Shown here in pieces: positions 34,820-42,561 of a DNA stretch of 64,000 bases. The notes beneath the pieces are model-generated. The model was not told where the DNA came from. It saw nothing but the letters and a program-made list of their open reading frames with translations, and did not search any database. Origin of the DNA: CAWFKW01 sp964568655. Lineage in GTDB: Bacteria; Bacteroidota; Ignavibacteria; Tepidaquicellales; OLB5. Every line of letters starts with the position of its first letter. The first letter of the stretch is position 1. The DNA lies in assembly GCA_964568655.1 (NCBI GenBank), contig CAZMRG010000001.1, forward strand, positions 1-64,000. Direction: 5' to 3'. The position numbers and the translations under genes were made by a program.

Positions 34820-35938
34820 ATGAATATTTTACTATTAAATGCTCTTGATATATATGGGGGCGGCGAGTTCTTTGTCTACCAGTTTGCCGACCTACTGAAA
34901 AAGAATGGCCATAACGTATGGGTTTCATGCAGGAAAGATAACCTGATCTATGAAAAATGTATCAAGGCTGGTATAAATGTTTTTCCTCTTGACTATCCCA
35001 AAAAGGGAAAAGGAAAACTGCTGAAAATTATTAACGCGCTCAAAAAGTTCATAGTCCAAAACAAAATTGACCTTGTGCATTCCAATACAAATTATGACAG
35101 GACCGCGGGGGCTTTTGCAGCCAAATGGGCAGGCGTTAAACATGTAACAACTAACCATAGCTTCCACTCGATTGAGTATAACCCAACGCACTGGTACCGC
35201 AATACAAGGCTTGTGGACCAATTTATTGTTGACGGAGAGTGCACTAAAGAACTTTTGCTGAAAGACGATAGTATTGAAGAAGACAAAATTACTTTGATAC
35301 ACCTTGGAATAGCTCCGGACACTATGAAACGGGATTTCAAGCTGCGCGCTAAGATCAGAAATGAATTTAGTTTAGGCGATAAACAAATTCTTATCGGCAA
35401 CGTCGGGCGGATGGTTGAATTCAAGGGGCAGGAGTACTTACTCAGGGCATTCCCCGCGGCGCTTCAGAAATTTCCGGATTCCAGATTAATGATAGTTGGC
35501 AGCGGGAAACTCGAAAAGCAGCTTCACTCACTGGCGGAATCTCTTGGAGTAAAGAATGAAGTTATTTTCCCCGGATTCAGAGACGATATGCAGGCGGTTT
35601 ATTCATCATTTGATATCTATGCGCATACATCAGTTGAGGGCGGCGGCGAAACATTTCCGTATTCAATGCTATATGCGCTGGCACAGGGGCTGCCAATGGT
35701 GATAACAAGAGTCGGCGATATGCCTGCTATGGTTGATGATGGAGGAAACGGCTTTATAGTGGAAGATAAGAAACCTCATTTGATATCTGAAAAACTTATT
35801 TTATTGCTTGGAGATGAAAATCTCAGAAAGAAAATGGGGGAGGAAAGCCTGAAGATAATTAACTCAAGGTTTACGGAAGATGTAATGCTTAAAAACATTG
35901 AAGGCGTTTATAAAAAAGCTTTGGGAATAAAAGAGTGA
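34820..35938 (+). CDS. GT4 family glycosyltransferase
   Basis: A 372-residue GT-B glycosyltransferase. The N-terminal acceptor domain begins MNILLLNALDIYGGGEFF. The C-terminal GT4 domain has GNVGRMVEFKGQEYLLRAF, RLMIVGSGKLEKQL, FPGFRDDM, and the donor-binding ExxxxxxE region in HTSVEGGGETFPYSMLYALA, followed by GLPMVITRVGDMP. It is probably retaining, using a nucleotide sugar to extend the polysaccharide started by the divergent sugar transferase. An in-frame TTG lies at 34808; the ATG at 34820 is preferred because it starts directly on the first beta strand. No clear terminator follows before the next gene. Confidence 0.88.
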   Translation: MNILLLNALDIYGGGEFFVYQFADLLKKNGHNVWVSCRKDNLIYEKCIKAGINVFPLDYPKKGKGKLLKIINALKKFIVQNKIDLVHSNTNYDRTAGAFAAKWAGVKHVTTNHSFHSIEYNPTHWYRNTRLVDQFIVDGECTKELLLKDDSIEEDKITLIHLGIAPDTMKRDFKLRAKIRNEFSLGDKQILIGNVGRMVEFKGQEYLLRAFPAALQKFPDSRLMIVGSGKLEKQLHSLAESLGVKNEVIFPGFRDDMQAVYSSFDIYAHTSVEGGGETFPYSMLYALAQGLPMVITRVGDMPAMVDDGGNGFIVEDKKPHLISEKLILLLGDENLRKKMGEESLKIINSRFTEDVMLKNIEGVYKKALGIKE

Positions 35939-36031
35939 CGAATCCGGGGGTCAAAAGAGTGTCTTTTTTTTACTAAATTGCACTACTGGAATTTAGAAAT
36001 CAAACTTTAATAAAATCAGAAAGGTAATATT

Positions 36032-36442
36032 ATGCACAAAATGAAGGTTTTTATCGGAATCCTTGCTTTAGTTGTATTAGCAGGATTTACAAATAAAGCT
36101 TACAGTCAAAGCGCCCCGGTTATGTATTTCTGCGAGAAATATGACGGCGGCGAAGTAGGGATCAGCGACCGTTTTACCACAGGTTATTTAACAGTTATGG
36201 TAAAATGCGATTACGCATTGGGCCTAACCGACGTTACAATCCAGTTCGATAAGTTTAATTGCAGCACAAATAAATTCGATTACTACAAAGATTTTCCATA
36301 CACAGTAACCGCTGATATGAAGTATATATATTTTGCAAGCAAAGACCTGAACTTTGATAAACCCGGGGTTTTCAGAGTGTACTTGCTTAACAGCTCAAGA
36401 CAAACCGTGGCGAGCGCATTGATCGAAATAGTTAATAAGTAG
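36032..36442 (+). CDS. Small secreted protein with YFCE motif, paralogue of the lipoprotein at 61.3 kb
   Basis: A 136-residue protein with a signal peptide (about 1-26, ending AYSQS) and one compact beta-rich domain. The domain opens MYFCEKY, then has TTGYLTVMVKC, FPYTVTADMKYIYF and GVFRVYLLNSS, and ends SALIEIVNK. The same landmarks in the same order (YFCERY, KRGKVTVMMK, FPFTVQPGWDYIHF, GKYKVSCL, EVEII) occur in the lipoprotein at 61331-61753. An AGGTAATA ribosome-binding site precedes the ATG. The domain function is unknown; a small Ig-like or lipocalin-like sandwich is plausible. Confidence 0.7.
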   Translation: MHKMKVFIGILALVVLAGFTNKAYSQSAPVMYFCEKYDGGEVGISDRFTTGYLTVMVKCDYALGLTDVTIQFDKFNCSTNKFDYYKDFPYTVTADMKYIYFASKDLNFDKPGVFRVYLLNSSRQTVASALIEIVNK

Positions 36443-36469
36443 TTCTTCGGTAAATAGTTTTGTAAAATA

Positions 36470-36496
36470 AAAAAAGGGGCGCTAAAGCCCCTTTTT
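36470..36496. terminator. Bidirectional terminator between convergent genes
   Basis: AAGGGGC and GCCCCTT pair around GCTAAA, with an A-run on the left and a T-run on the right. It can end both the plus-strand YFCE gene and the minus-strand T9SS gene that stops at 36522. Confidence 0.8.
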
Positions 36497-36521
36497 CGTG
36501 CTTTATATTTCTTTTTTAAAT

Positions 36522-39500
36522 CTACTTTATTAGCACCATCTTCTTACTATCCACAAAAGTCCCGGCTTCTATCCTGTAGAAATATAAACCAGAGGCGTAT
36601 GATGAACCGTTAAAGCTGAAATCATATGTGCCAGCCAATTTGTATTCGGTCTTAGAGAAAACTACTTTTCCAAGCAGATCATATACTTTAATAGAAACCA
36701 ATCCATCTTTTGGCAGATCGTATTTGATCATTGTTTCAGGATTGAACGGATTTGGATAGTTCTGGTAAAGCTTAAATACCTTCGGAATGCTGATATTGTT
36801 TTGACCGGTTTTAATGCTTGCTTTGCTTTGTATCCCCAAAACCATCATCATATCCGATGCAATTTTTTCTTTGAATTCCTTTTTTGTTGACGGATTGAAC
36901 TTAACCGTCCGTGATTGTAACTCGGCTTTATCATCTTTTGTATATTTTTCATTTTTACGAGCTTTGCCCTCATTATCCGATTCTTCTTTTTGTTTCTTTA
37001 GAAACACATCTTTAACCAGTTTATGCGGATCCTTGTTTTGGAATTTTGCTTCTGGATATTCCAGCTTGGAAACTATATTTGGCGCGCCGCCTCCGCTGTT
37101 CATTAGCAATACAACAGCCGCTCTATCCCAGCTCGCCGTTAGCCTTCTCAGCGGGTCGGGATTGTAATTCATTATATTTTCGTATCCCGCTATAGCTTCG
37201 GTGAACGCTCTTTGCTTTACAAGGCACATTAAATAATAATTGTATGCTTTTTCAACAAAGTTTGTTAAGTCCTGATAGTCGGATATTTTTTGAACAAGAT
37301 ATGTTTTTAACTGTCCGAATAATACCGTTGTGGTATTTTGGTTATTTGAAGTATCGGAAGCCTGATAGCATAAATATAATTCATCCAAAGCTGAGGCAAG
37401 ATACTTACTTGTGTCGTATGTATTTATTAGTTGCACTGAATTACTTATAGCTTCTGAATAATCTTTTTGCATTTTCTGATGCAGGATAAGCGCATACAAA
37501 GTACGATCATTATTTACTGGAGGAGCTTTTGTAACGCTTGACTCACCTCCGCCTAAACCACCGTTTCCGGGCCCGGGAGTGACAGATATTGAATCATAAA
37601 TGCCGCCGCCCATATTGGTTACAGCATAACTGATTGGCGTGTTATCGCCTGTAGATGGACAGGTTTCGCTTGTTGGAGTATAGTTAACGCCTGCCAGATT
37701 ACCTCCGCAATAGATTTGGAATTGCGGTGGTGTAGTATTCCAATAGTTGTTTGCCGCGGCATAATATGGATTCATACTGCAAAGATTTGGCAGGTCGCCG
37801 CTTATGTGGCTATTCGTAGGTATATCGTAAATATAAAAGCAGTTTTTACCCTGGTCTGTGTACAAATTACTTCCTGATTCGAAATAAGCGCAGGTGTATG
37901 ATTTTTGCGCGTCTTTATAATCCAGATATATTTTGTTGTAACCGCCGTACCAAGTAAATGTGCCGTCGCCGTTTAATACAGGGGCTAGCCGCGCCGTGGA
38001 ATTTTCGACCATTGTTAAAGTATTGCCTGTAAGCGATTTTAAGCTATTATTGTAAAAATTAAGATTACAGCTTATAAGCTCCGCTGCCAAACTGTAATTA
38101 TCATTCTGGAAATTATTATTCTTGAAATCGCCGGCAATGTTGTAAGCCAATAAGCCTGTTATACCGCCTGAATTTGGCCCGTAGAAATTATTATAAGTAA
38201 TATAGAAAGGCGTTATGATTCCGGCATAGCAATCAAGCCTTATCTGCGCGCCTGTTCCGCCTTCGAAAGTGTTATAGTTTATATCCAGATGATAATTTTC
38301 AGGAAGCTCGCCAAGATCATTTGTTACCTCAAGCAGATCGCCAGTGAGATTGTAACAGTTAAATATATTGCTTAAAACATAAAGATTTGTACCGTTATCT
38401 ATTGTTACTTTTCCATCATTAAAAGTATTTCCCGATATGTTAATTTGACTGGTGTCGTGATATTTATCATTTGAAATATCAACGCAGGTTGCGGCTCCTG
38501 TGAATGTGCAATTTGATATTGAACAGGCGCCGCCATTTGTAAACTTTAAACCGTTCCATGAAGTACCGGTAAAAGTGCAGCCGTTGGCGTTCAAATATGC
38601 TCCATTAGTAAATTCAATTCCTGAATTCTGGTCAAATGAAATTGTGGTACCCGGATTAGCTTCCAGATAAGAATCCGGGCCATCAAATACAATTTTGCAA
38701 TTTTGACCGAGATTAACTTGTGCCTGGTCATTAAGTATAATATGTCCGCCGCTATCAGGGCAGCCTATATTATTTGAATAATTATCTGAATAAGGACAGT
38801 TTATTCCTATATTGTATTTGCCATTTTCGCTGAGAGTGTATTGTAAACCGCGGGTTATGGCGTTGCAGTTATTTACAACAGCATTATCATGAATATATAT
38901 TTCTGAATATTGCGAGCAAAGTATTTCAGAATGATAATCCCACAACATATGTGAATTCCCATATAATGAAATTGTGGCATGCGGCCATAAATTAATAACG
39001 CCGTTAGTACTGACTTCGGAATGACAATTATTTTGAAATACAACGGAAGAACCCGATGCCGGATTCATAGATCCTTTAACGTTCAGGTTTGCATACGGTT
39101 CAATTAACAAAAAGGTTCCGAGACCGGAATTTGGCAGATCATAAGGATTAAAAGTCAACGTATGCCAATTAGGATAAGAGCCTATATTTAATGATGCGCC
39201 GGTTTGAGTACTTGGATCGCCCTCGATTATTATTGATGGCGGAGAATTTTCAATGTACGGTGCAGAAGTTGGAGTAGAAATATTTTTCTCAATTGTCAAA
39301 TTTAAAGATAACACTCCAAATTCTTCTCTTTGAAAAATGTGATTTTGGTTTAATATTCCACCACCTGGATTACAATCTTTTCTTGGATCTTGTGGTATTA
39401 CTGTATAAGGATTATTTATTTGTTGACCAGAATTGTATCTAAAATCACCGTAGGCTTTATTTCGCCAAAAGTTTGGATAAACTTGATGCCAAGATTCAAT

Positions 39501-40097
39501 TTTTCTGTTTGAAGGTATGGGCACAAGACCAGACATATTGCCCCACATATATTGTAATTGCGGACTACCAACCCATACGAGTTGAATTACGATATCGCTT
39601 GCAAAACTATACTTTCCATAATCATCATCATATTCAATTGTGAAATAATCATCAGGAGGATAATTTATTGGGTCTGGGTCTGGATTTATATCAGAATACC
39701 AAATATCAAATCTGTATCGACCGAATCCAAGTACTGCCGAATTCCCAGGATTTGTCAATCCTCCAGCTCGGTCAAAATCCATTACGATATGATTTGATAG
39801 TCCGCTTGCGACATGAAAATAATCTTGAGAAGAATTTCTACCATTAATGAAATCAATTTTATTTTGCCCCCCTTGATGTGTCTGTACCATATACAAATTG
39901 TATCCTCTAATTGGATCGCTTTCGGTTGGATACCAATCCGCATTAAAAACCATACTGACCGGATAAACTTTAACGGTTATTGTCGTCCCAATTTGATTTG
40001 TAAAATCAATCTCCCACGGATTGGCAGTGGCGTAATTAATAAACAAAGCTATATTTAAAAACAAATAAATAGGTAAAAACAAGATTTTCTGATTCAT
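36522..40097 (-). CDS. Large T9SS cargo with right-handed beta-helix
   Basis: A 1191-residue secreted protein with a signal peptide (about 1-25). An N-terminal beta region (about 26-270) contains WYSDINPDPDPINYPPDDYF. A long Asn/Gly-rich stretch of short repeated strands (about 290-780; EINYN- and FTGTSW-type turns, NNNFQNDNYSL) reads as a right-handed parallel beta-helix. A helical, possibly TPR-like region follows (about 860-1010; YALILHQKMQKDYSEAI, AYNYYLMCLVKQRAFTEAIAGYENIM). The end is a type-A sorting domain (YQNYPNPFNPETMIKY, AGTYDFSFNGSSY, KKMVLIK). Beta-helices of this type often bind or cut polysaccharide, but no catalytic residues can be named. It lies 21 bases after another T9SS gene. 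Confidence 0.72.
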   Translation of the reverse strand: MNQKILFLPIYLFLNIALFINYATANPWEIDFTNQIGTTITVKVYPVSMVFNADWYPTESDPIRGYNLYMVQTHQGGQNKIDFINGRNSSQDYFHVASGLSNHIVMDFDRAGGLTNPGNSAVLGFGRYRFDIWYSDINPDPDPINYPPDDYFTIEYDDDYGKYSFASDIVIQLVWVGSPQLQYMWGNMSGLVPIPSNRKIESWHQVYPNFWRNKAYGDFRYNSGQQINNPYTVIPQDPRKDCNPGGGILNQNHIFQREEFGVLSLNLTIEKNISTPTSAPYIENSPPSIIIEGDPSTQTGASLNIGSYPNWHTLTFNPYDLPNSGLGTFLLIEPYANLNVKGSMNPASGSSVVFQNNCHSEVSTNGVINLWPHATISLYGNSHMLWDYHSEILCSQYSEIYIHDNAVVNNCNAITRGLQYTLSENGKYNIGINCPYSDNYSNNIGCPDSGGHIILNDQAQVNLGQNCKIVFDGPDSYLEANPGTTISFDQNSGIEFTNGAYLNANGCTFTGTSWNGLKFTNGGACSISNCTFTGAATCVDISNDKYHDTSQINISGNTFNDGKVTIDNGTNLYVLSNIFNCYNLTGDLLEVTNDLGELPENYHLDINYNTFEGGTGAQIRLDCYAGIITPFYITYNNFYGPNSGGITGLLAYNIAGDFKNNNFQNDNYSLAAELISCNLNFYNNSLKSLTGNTLTMVENSTARLAPVLNGDGTFTWYGGYNKIYLDYKDAQKSYTCAYFESGSNLYTDQGKNCFYIYDIPTNSHISGDLPNLCSMNPYYAAANNYWNTTPPQFQIYCGGNLAGVNYTPTSETCPSTGDNTPISYAVTNMGGGIYDSISVTPGPGNGGLGGGESSVTKAPPVNNDRTLYALILHQKMQKDYSEAISNSVQLINTYDTSKYLASALDELYLCYQASDTSNNQNTTTVLFGQLKTYLVQKISDYQDLTNFVEKAYNYYLMCLVKQRAFTEAIAGYENIMNYNPDPLRRLTASWDRAAVVLLMNSGGGAPNIVSKLEYPEAKFQNKDPHKLVKDVFLKKQKEESDNEGKARKNEKYTKDDKAELQSRTVKFNPSTKKEFKEKIASDMMMVLGIQSKASIKTGQNNISIPKVFKLYQNYPNPFNPETMIKYDLPKDGLVSIKVYDLLGKVVFSKTEYKLAGTYDFSFNGSSYASGLYFYRIEAGTFVDSKKMVLIK

Positions 40098-40118
40098 TAT
40101 TTGTCTCCTTTGTTGCTT

Positions 40119-41576
40119 TTATTTGAGAAGAATCATTTTTATAGTATTAATAAAAGTGCCATCAGCATATAAAGAACAAAAATAAATGCCGCTAGCAAAT
40201 TCAGAACAATCTATGTCTAATATGTAAGTCCCAGCAGTTTGATTTTTAGTTATGATATTTCTTAATAATTTTCCTGAAATATCAAATAGAGAGATGCGAA
40301 TATTGCTTTGTTTTAGTATTTGAAAAGAAATTCGAGTCGACGGATTAAATGGGTTAGGGTAATTTTGAGCAAGGGTCCAAGCTACAGGTACTGAACTATT
40401 AATTCTTTGAATTCCAAATGGGGGAAGATTAGTAAGAGAACTGTCAATCCTTGCAGCGTAGAAATCATCTTGGACACTCGTAATTGTCGTATATCCGGCA
40501 AGTACATAATCGCCGGATGTTGAATTTGGTGCTGCGATTATACAACTCAGACTTGTAGCTCCTCTATTATCAATTATAATTTTTTGATTAGTTATGTTAA
40601 ATGTCGAATCGAGTGTTAGAATTCTGGTGTTAAACCAAATAGCGCTATCTCTTTTCAATACTAATACGTATTTATTATTGTTAATAAACATTAAATCGGA
40701 GGTATATTCATCGGCAGAAGTATTAAATTCTTTGAAGAAAGTTTGATTTCCATTTAAGTCGGTTTTCATTATGAATGATCTAATATATCCTGAACCGGCT
40801 GTGTCAAATTTTGATCCTGCTATTAAATATCCGCTATTTATTGTTTTTATTTTATCAAAAGAACGAGATTTCCCATAATATTGTTTAGCCCAAACAATAT
40901 TCCCGATGTCGTCAACATTGGCAATATATCCCTTGCCTGAATCAGTTGGTGAATCACCAACACTGCCACAAACTATGAATCCATTTGTGGAGGATAATAT
41001 AATAGTGGTAAAATCTGGCCTATAAGTAAAATTGTAATACTTTTGCCAAATTAATGCTCCATTTGAATCTAATCTATAAATATATGAGTCTAAATTTCCT
41101 CCGTCCCCACATCCAATAAACCCATTATCTAAAGTTCTAATAATACTTGATGAACTATGACCTCCATAATGATTGAGCCAAGCAATTTGTCCATTTGGCA
41201 AAATACGAGCTGCATATATTGTATTTGAATACCCAGTGAATACACAACTGCCATCTGAAAGAGGAACTGATGCCAATATCATGGGAATCTGACTTATTTT
41301 CTTTTGCCATAATGTATCCCCAAAGGCGTTAATTTTTATTACATAACCGTAAGTTGGAATGAAACCTGCAAAACCAGCAATGTATATGTTGTTTCCATCA
41401 GCAGGGCATACTGTATATGCGCCATCTTCGCTGTGAGCAGAATCATCATACGTTCTCTGCCAAGTAATAGACTGGCAATAGCAATTATTATTTAAAAATG
41501 AAGAATTCGCAGCGAATAAAGTGCAAAGTGTGCAGAAAATGAAGAATTTGGATGATATTGTAAAAGTTTTTTTCAT
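40119..41576 (-). CDS. T9SS cargo with repeat propeller
   Basis: A 485-residue secreted protein: a signal peptide and N-terminal cysteine-containing stretch (NNNCYCQ), then about six repeats of a delta-60/propeller-like unit with GYVIKINAFGDTLWQKKI, SYIYRLDSNGALIWQKYY, GYIANVDDIGNIVWAKQYYG and SFIMKTDLNGNQTFFKEF, so D-x-G-x-x-x-W is the core. A type-A T9SS tail follows (AQNYPNPFNPSTRISF, AGTYILDIDCSEF, TIKMILLK). It is 21 bases upstream of the beta-helix gene and probably co-transcribed with it. The region before its ATG contains a GTTGGG/CCCAAC inverted repeat (around 41594-41613). Confidence 0.78.
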   Translation of the reverse strand: MKKTFTISSKFFIFCTLCTLFAANSSFLNNNCYCQSITWQRTYDDSAHSEDGAYTVCPADGNNIYIAGFAGFIPTYGYVIKINAFGDTLWQKKISQIPMILASVPLSDGSCVFTGYSNTIYAARILPNGQIAWLNHYGGHSSSSIIRTLDNGFIGCGDGGNLDSYIYRLDSNGALIWQKYYNFTYRPDFTTIILSSTNGFIVCGSVGDSPTDSGKGYIANVDDIGNIVWAKQYYGKSRSFDKIKTINSGYLIAGSKFDTAGSGYIRSFIMKTDLNGNQTFFKEFNTSADEYTSDLMFINNNKYVLVLKRDSAIWFNTRILTLDSTFNITNQKIIIDNRGATSLSCIIAAPNSTSGDYVLAGYTTITSVQDDFYAARIDSSLTNLPPFGIQRINSSVPVAWTLAQNYPNPFNPSTRISFQILKQSNIRISLFDISGKLLRNIITKNQTAGTYILDIDCSEFASGIYFCSLYADGTFINTIKMILLK

Positions 41577-41776
41577 GCTTTTATCGTTTTATGTTGGGAA
41601 AAACTTAACCCAACAAACAGGAAAGAGCAAGTAATTTATTTATCTATAGTTATTTTTAAAGAGCTTCCGATGGTCATTACAAACATAATATACACACAAG
41701 GGCTTTTCCTATGACTTCCGGCATAATGAAACATGATAATTATCATTGCCGTAGTGACGGTAGCCTGTTCAGGAAA

Positions 41777-41806
41777 TAAAAAAAACCAATCAAAAGACTG
41801 GTTTCT
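41777..41806 (-). terminator. Terminator after the CPBP protease gene
   Basis: On the minus strand ACCAGTC, loop TTTT and GATTGGT form a stem with one mismatch, followed by about eight Ts. It lies about 45 bases after the CPBP stop. Confidence 0.65.
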
Positions 41807-41848
41807 TTTAAATAAAAAAATGTTTATTATTAATTTGTAATTATTAAA

Positions 41849-42481
41849 CTACCTCACAGGTAATAACACAAATATTGTCAGATCCCATAGAGCATGTGAA
41901 ATTATTCCCGGCCAGAGAGATTTGTAACGTTTAAATACATAGCCCCAGAAGAATCCGCAAATGAGCGCCGCCATAAAGAGCATAAAGTTAAGCGCAATAA
42001 TATGAACCGCGCCGTAAATGAGCGAAGCTATAATCCATCCCGCGTTCTCGCCATATTTATGCGCCAGCGTGTCCTGTACAAACCCGCGCCAAAACACTTC
42101 TTCCGCGGGCCCTATGAAAAAGAAAAGCAATAAGCCTATTACAGTCGGATCAAGCAGGGTTTTATTTGAATAAACGCCGTTAACTTGGTTATTGGCGAAG
42201 TTAAAAATGAGAGCTGAAATTTTATCCCCGGTAAAGAACACAAGATATAGAATTGCGGCAGAAACAATTCCGGCAATTATATATTTATTCTCATAATAAT
42301 AAAGCCTGAAATTTATATCAGGCCCGAATTTGTGATTTATGTATATAGAAATGCCCGCAAGAGTCCCTGCGGCAACAATCATTTCGTACCAGAAATTAAA
42401 ATGCTTGAGTGAAAACATTTCAACCCAGAAAACGACTGCGATTAATATAAGTATGATGCAATATTTAAAGCGGGTGTTCAT
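41849..42481 (-). CDS. CPBP family intramembrane metalloprotease
   Basis: A 210-residue membrane protein with about seven helices and the CPBP (Abi/CAAX protease-like) motifs: GPAEEVFWRGF (EExxxR), then IYGAVH in the second motif helix, and ISHALWDL as the third. The glutamates and two histidines needed for zinc-type proteolysis are all present, so the enzyme is likely active. Roles of bacterial members range from bacteriocin self-immunity to peptide processing; nothing nearby narrows this. A TAAATTTG element ends five bases before the ATG, suggesting a transcript with almost no leader. Confidence 0.8.
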   Translation of the reverse strand: MNTRFKYCIILILIAVVFWVEMFSLKHFNFWYEMIVAAGTLAGISIYINHKFGPDINFRLYYYENKYIIAGIVSAAILYLVFFTGDKISALIFNFANNQVNGVYSNKTLLDPTVIGLLLFFFIGPAEEVFWRGFVQDTLAHKYGENAGWIIASLIYGAVHIIALNFMLFMAALICGFFWGYVFKRYKSLWPGIISHALWDLTIFVLLPVR

Positions 42482-42486
42482 GGTTG

Positions 42487-42494
42487 CAAATTTA
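42487..42494 (-). promoter_or_regulatory. Candidate -7 element for the CPBP gene
   Basis: The minus strand reads TAAATTTG, then five bases, then ATG. This matches the Bacteroidota -7 consensus and would give a leaderless or nearly leaderless mRNA. No -33 element at the expected distance is convincing. Confidence 0.4.
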
Positions 42495-42561
42495 ATAAAT
42501 AATAATCTGAATTAATCTGCTCAAAGTATTATACATGACTAACTCATAGAAGCTGTATTCT

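Noticed and set aside
41733..41746. ATGATAATTATCAT as a Fur-type operator
   Set aside because: It is only 14 bp, does not fit a full Fur box, and no iron gene starts nearby.
41733..41840. 35-codon plus-strand frame resembling a tiny lipoprotein (TVAC lipobox)
   Set aside because: It contains the minus-strand terminator hairpin of the CPBP gene, has no clear promoter or ribosome-binding site, and its start lies in a 14-bp palindrome (ATGATAATTATCAT).
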